Source: JBLFWJ01 sp047611425 (lineage in GTDB: Bacteria; Bacteroidota; Bacteroidia; UBA10329). From it: 14,788 nt of DNA. Made by a program: the position numbers and the translations under genes. This document shows, piece by piece, positions 14,086 through 14,788 of this stretch. The stretch spans positions 1-14,788 of the forward strand of contig JBLFWJ010000078.1 of assembly GCA_047611425.1 (NCBI GenBank), given 5' to 3'. The first letter of the stretch is position 1. Each line of letters opens with the position of its first letter. The notes beneath the pieces are model-generated. The model made no database searches. It was not told the DNA's origin and worked only from the letters and a program-made list of their open reading frames with translations.

Positions 14086-14788
14086 ATGAAAAGACTGATC
14101 CTGTTCACCATCGCAATCATTCTATCAGAAAACCCAAACGCCCAATCGGTAGGAATAAGCGGAACAGCGATTGTTCCAAATGCTTATTCCATTCTAGAGA
14201 TTGAGAGCAAGACGTCAGGAGTGCTGCTTCCGAGGCTTAATGCAGGGGAAAGAGCTACCCTCACTTCCACTGGAATCGGCACTTTGGAACAAGACCTAAC
14301 CATTTACAATACGGACACCGATCATTATAACTATTGGGACGGTACACATTGGATTTCTATGGGATCTTCTACCGGAAGCTACATTCACAATCAAAACGCG
14401 GTGCTTCAGCCTGCGGATTACCGAATAGCCGGCCTTGGGGTGGCATCACAAATTGGAGTGGGAACGGGTCTTGGCCCCGTTATCGGCCTTGTCCATGTAA
14501 AGGATAACAGCCCAACTGCCGGATCCAGACTTTTAAAGGTTGAAGACTATATAGGAAATCCTTTGATTACAGTAGTTGATGGTGGGCAAGTCGGGCTTGG
14601 AATAACCGCCCCTTCTCCATCTGCTATCCTTGACCTCACGAGTACGAACAAAGGGTTTCTTCCACCGAGAATGACTACTGTTCAGCGTACTACCTCGATA
14701 ACTACTCCTGTTCAGGGAATGATCGTATATCAAACCAATTCACCAGACGAAGGTCTTTGGTACTACGATGGCTTTTCTTGGAAATACA
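14086..14788 (+). CDS. Secreted surface or tail-fibre-like repeat protein (C-terminus cut by window edge)
   Basis: The frame runs from the ATG at 14086 to the window end, 234 codons with no stop. The N-terminus (MKRLILFTIAIILSENPNAQ) is a short signal peptide with cleavage near residue 19. Two copies of a Bacteroidota surface-protein motif are visible. The first (about 36-92) runs SILEIESKTSGVLLPRLNAGER to YNTDTDHYNYWDGTHWISMG. The second (about 180-234) runs AILDLTSTNKGFLPPRMTTVQR to YQTNSPDEGLWYYDGFSWKY. Between them is a glycine-rich stretch with IGVGTGLGPVIGL and VGLGITAPSPS. Proteins with this I-L-D/E ... G-x-L-P-R ... YD/NG-x-W pattern are often long, exported, and end in an intramolecular chaperone or a secretion domain; neither can be seen here. 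The role is probably at the cell surface. No promoter was identified, and the 155 bases upstream may be a structured leader. Confidence 0.85.
   Translation, partial: MKRLILFTIAIILSENPNAQSVGISGTAIVPNAYSILEIESKTSGVLLPRLNAGERATLTSTGIGTLEQDLTIYNTDTDHYNYWDGTHWISMGSSTGSYIHNQNAVLQPADYRIAGLGVASQIGVGTGLGPVIGLVHVKDNSPTAGSRLLKVEDYIGNPLITVVDGGQVGLGITAPSPSAILDLTSTNKGFLPPRMTTVQRTTSITTPVQGMIVYQTNSPDEGLWYYDGFSWKY

Noticed and set aside
1..14788. Defence system, CRISPR array, prophage or insertion sequence
   Set aside because: No transposase, integrase, Cas, nuclease-helicase or reverse transcriptase motifs, and no regularly spaced repeats or terminal inverted repeats, were found on either strand.

Overview
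The window reads as ordinary chromosome of a Bacteroidota bacterium, most likely from the Flavobacteriales. Three things support this. The minus-strand order bamD - rpoZ - coaC/coaB - DUF4835 - recN - fabI is a typical Bacteroidota housekeeping cluster. Promoter-like sites fit the lineage consensus (TTTG, about 19 bases, TAnnTTTG). Start codons mostly lack Shine-Dalgarno sequences. The genus cannot be named from this sequence alone.

Layout. Positions 1-958 (minus) hold a secreted two-PDZ protein that runs off the left edge. Positions 1236-7167 (minus) hold the housekeeping cluster. In transcription order it encodes the outer-membrane assembly lipoprotein BamD, the RNA polymerase omega subunit, the two halves of the coenzyme A enzyme CoaBC (here two separate reading frames), a DUF4835 envelope protein, the DNA repair ATPase RecN and the enoyl-ACP reductase FabI. 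Junctions inside the cluster are tight (8-base overlap, 2-base gaps). The exception is rpoZ/coaC, where a terminator-like hairpin ends a few bases before the coaC start codon.

Positions 7238-11915 hold single genes and pairs on both strands. These are an alpha-oxoamine synthase of sphingolipid or sulfonolipid type with a well-formed promoter and a TTG start, followed by a tandem universal stress protein; a diacylglycerol/sphingosine-kinase-like lipid kinase converging on the stress gene; a four-helix membrane domain fused to a CXXC redoxin; and a YfcE-type phosphodiesterase converging on it. The oxoamine synthase and the lipid kinase could act on related long-chain-base lipids, but that link is inference.

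Positions 12029-14788 are more accessory-like. A secreted Tyr/His-rich protein with a long Arg/Ser/Asn tail is followed by a strong bidirectional terminator. An unannotated-size 52-residue Lys-rich protein lies on the minus strand. About 540 bases of AT-rich non-coding DNA follow, ending in a possibly structured leader, then the start of a repeat-containing surface or tail-fibre-like protein that runs off the right edge.

I see no rRNA, credible tRNA, CRISPR array, insertion sequence, integrase or recognisable defence system. The items most worth a second look are the split coaBC, the hairpin before coaC, the unusual 410-residue secreted protein, the 52-residue protein and the leader upstream of the last gene.
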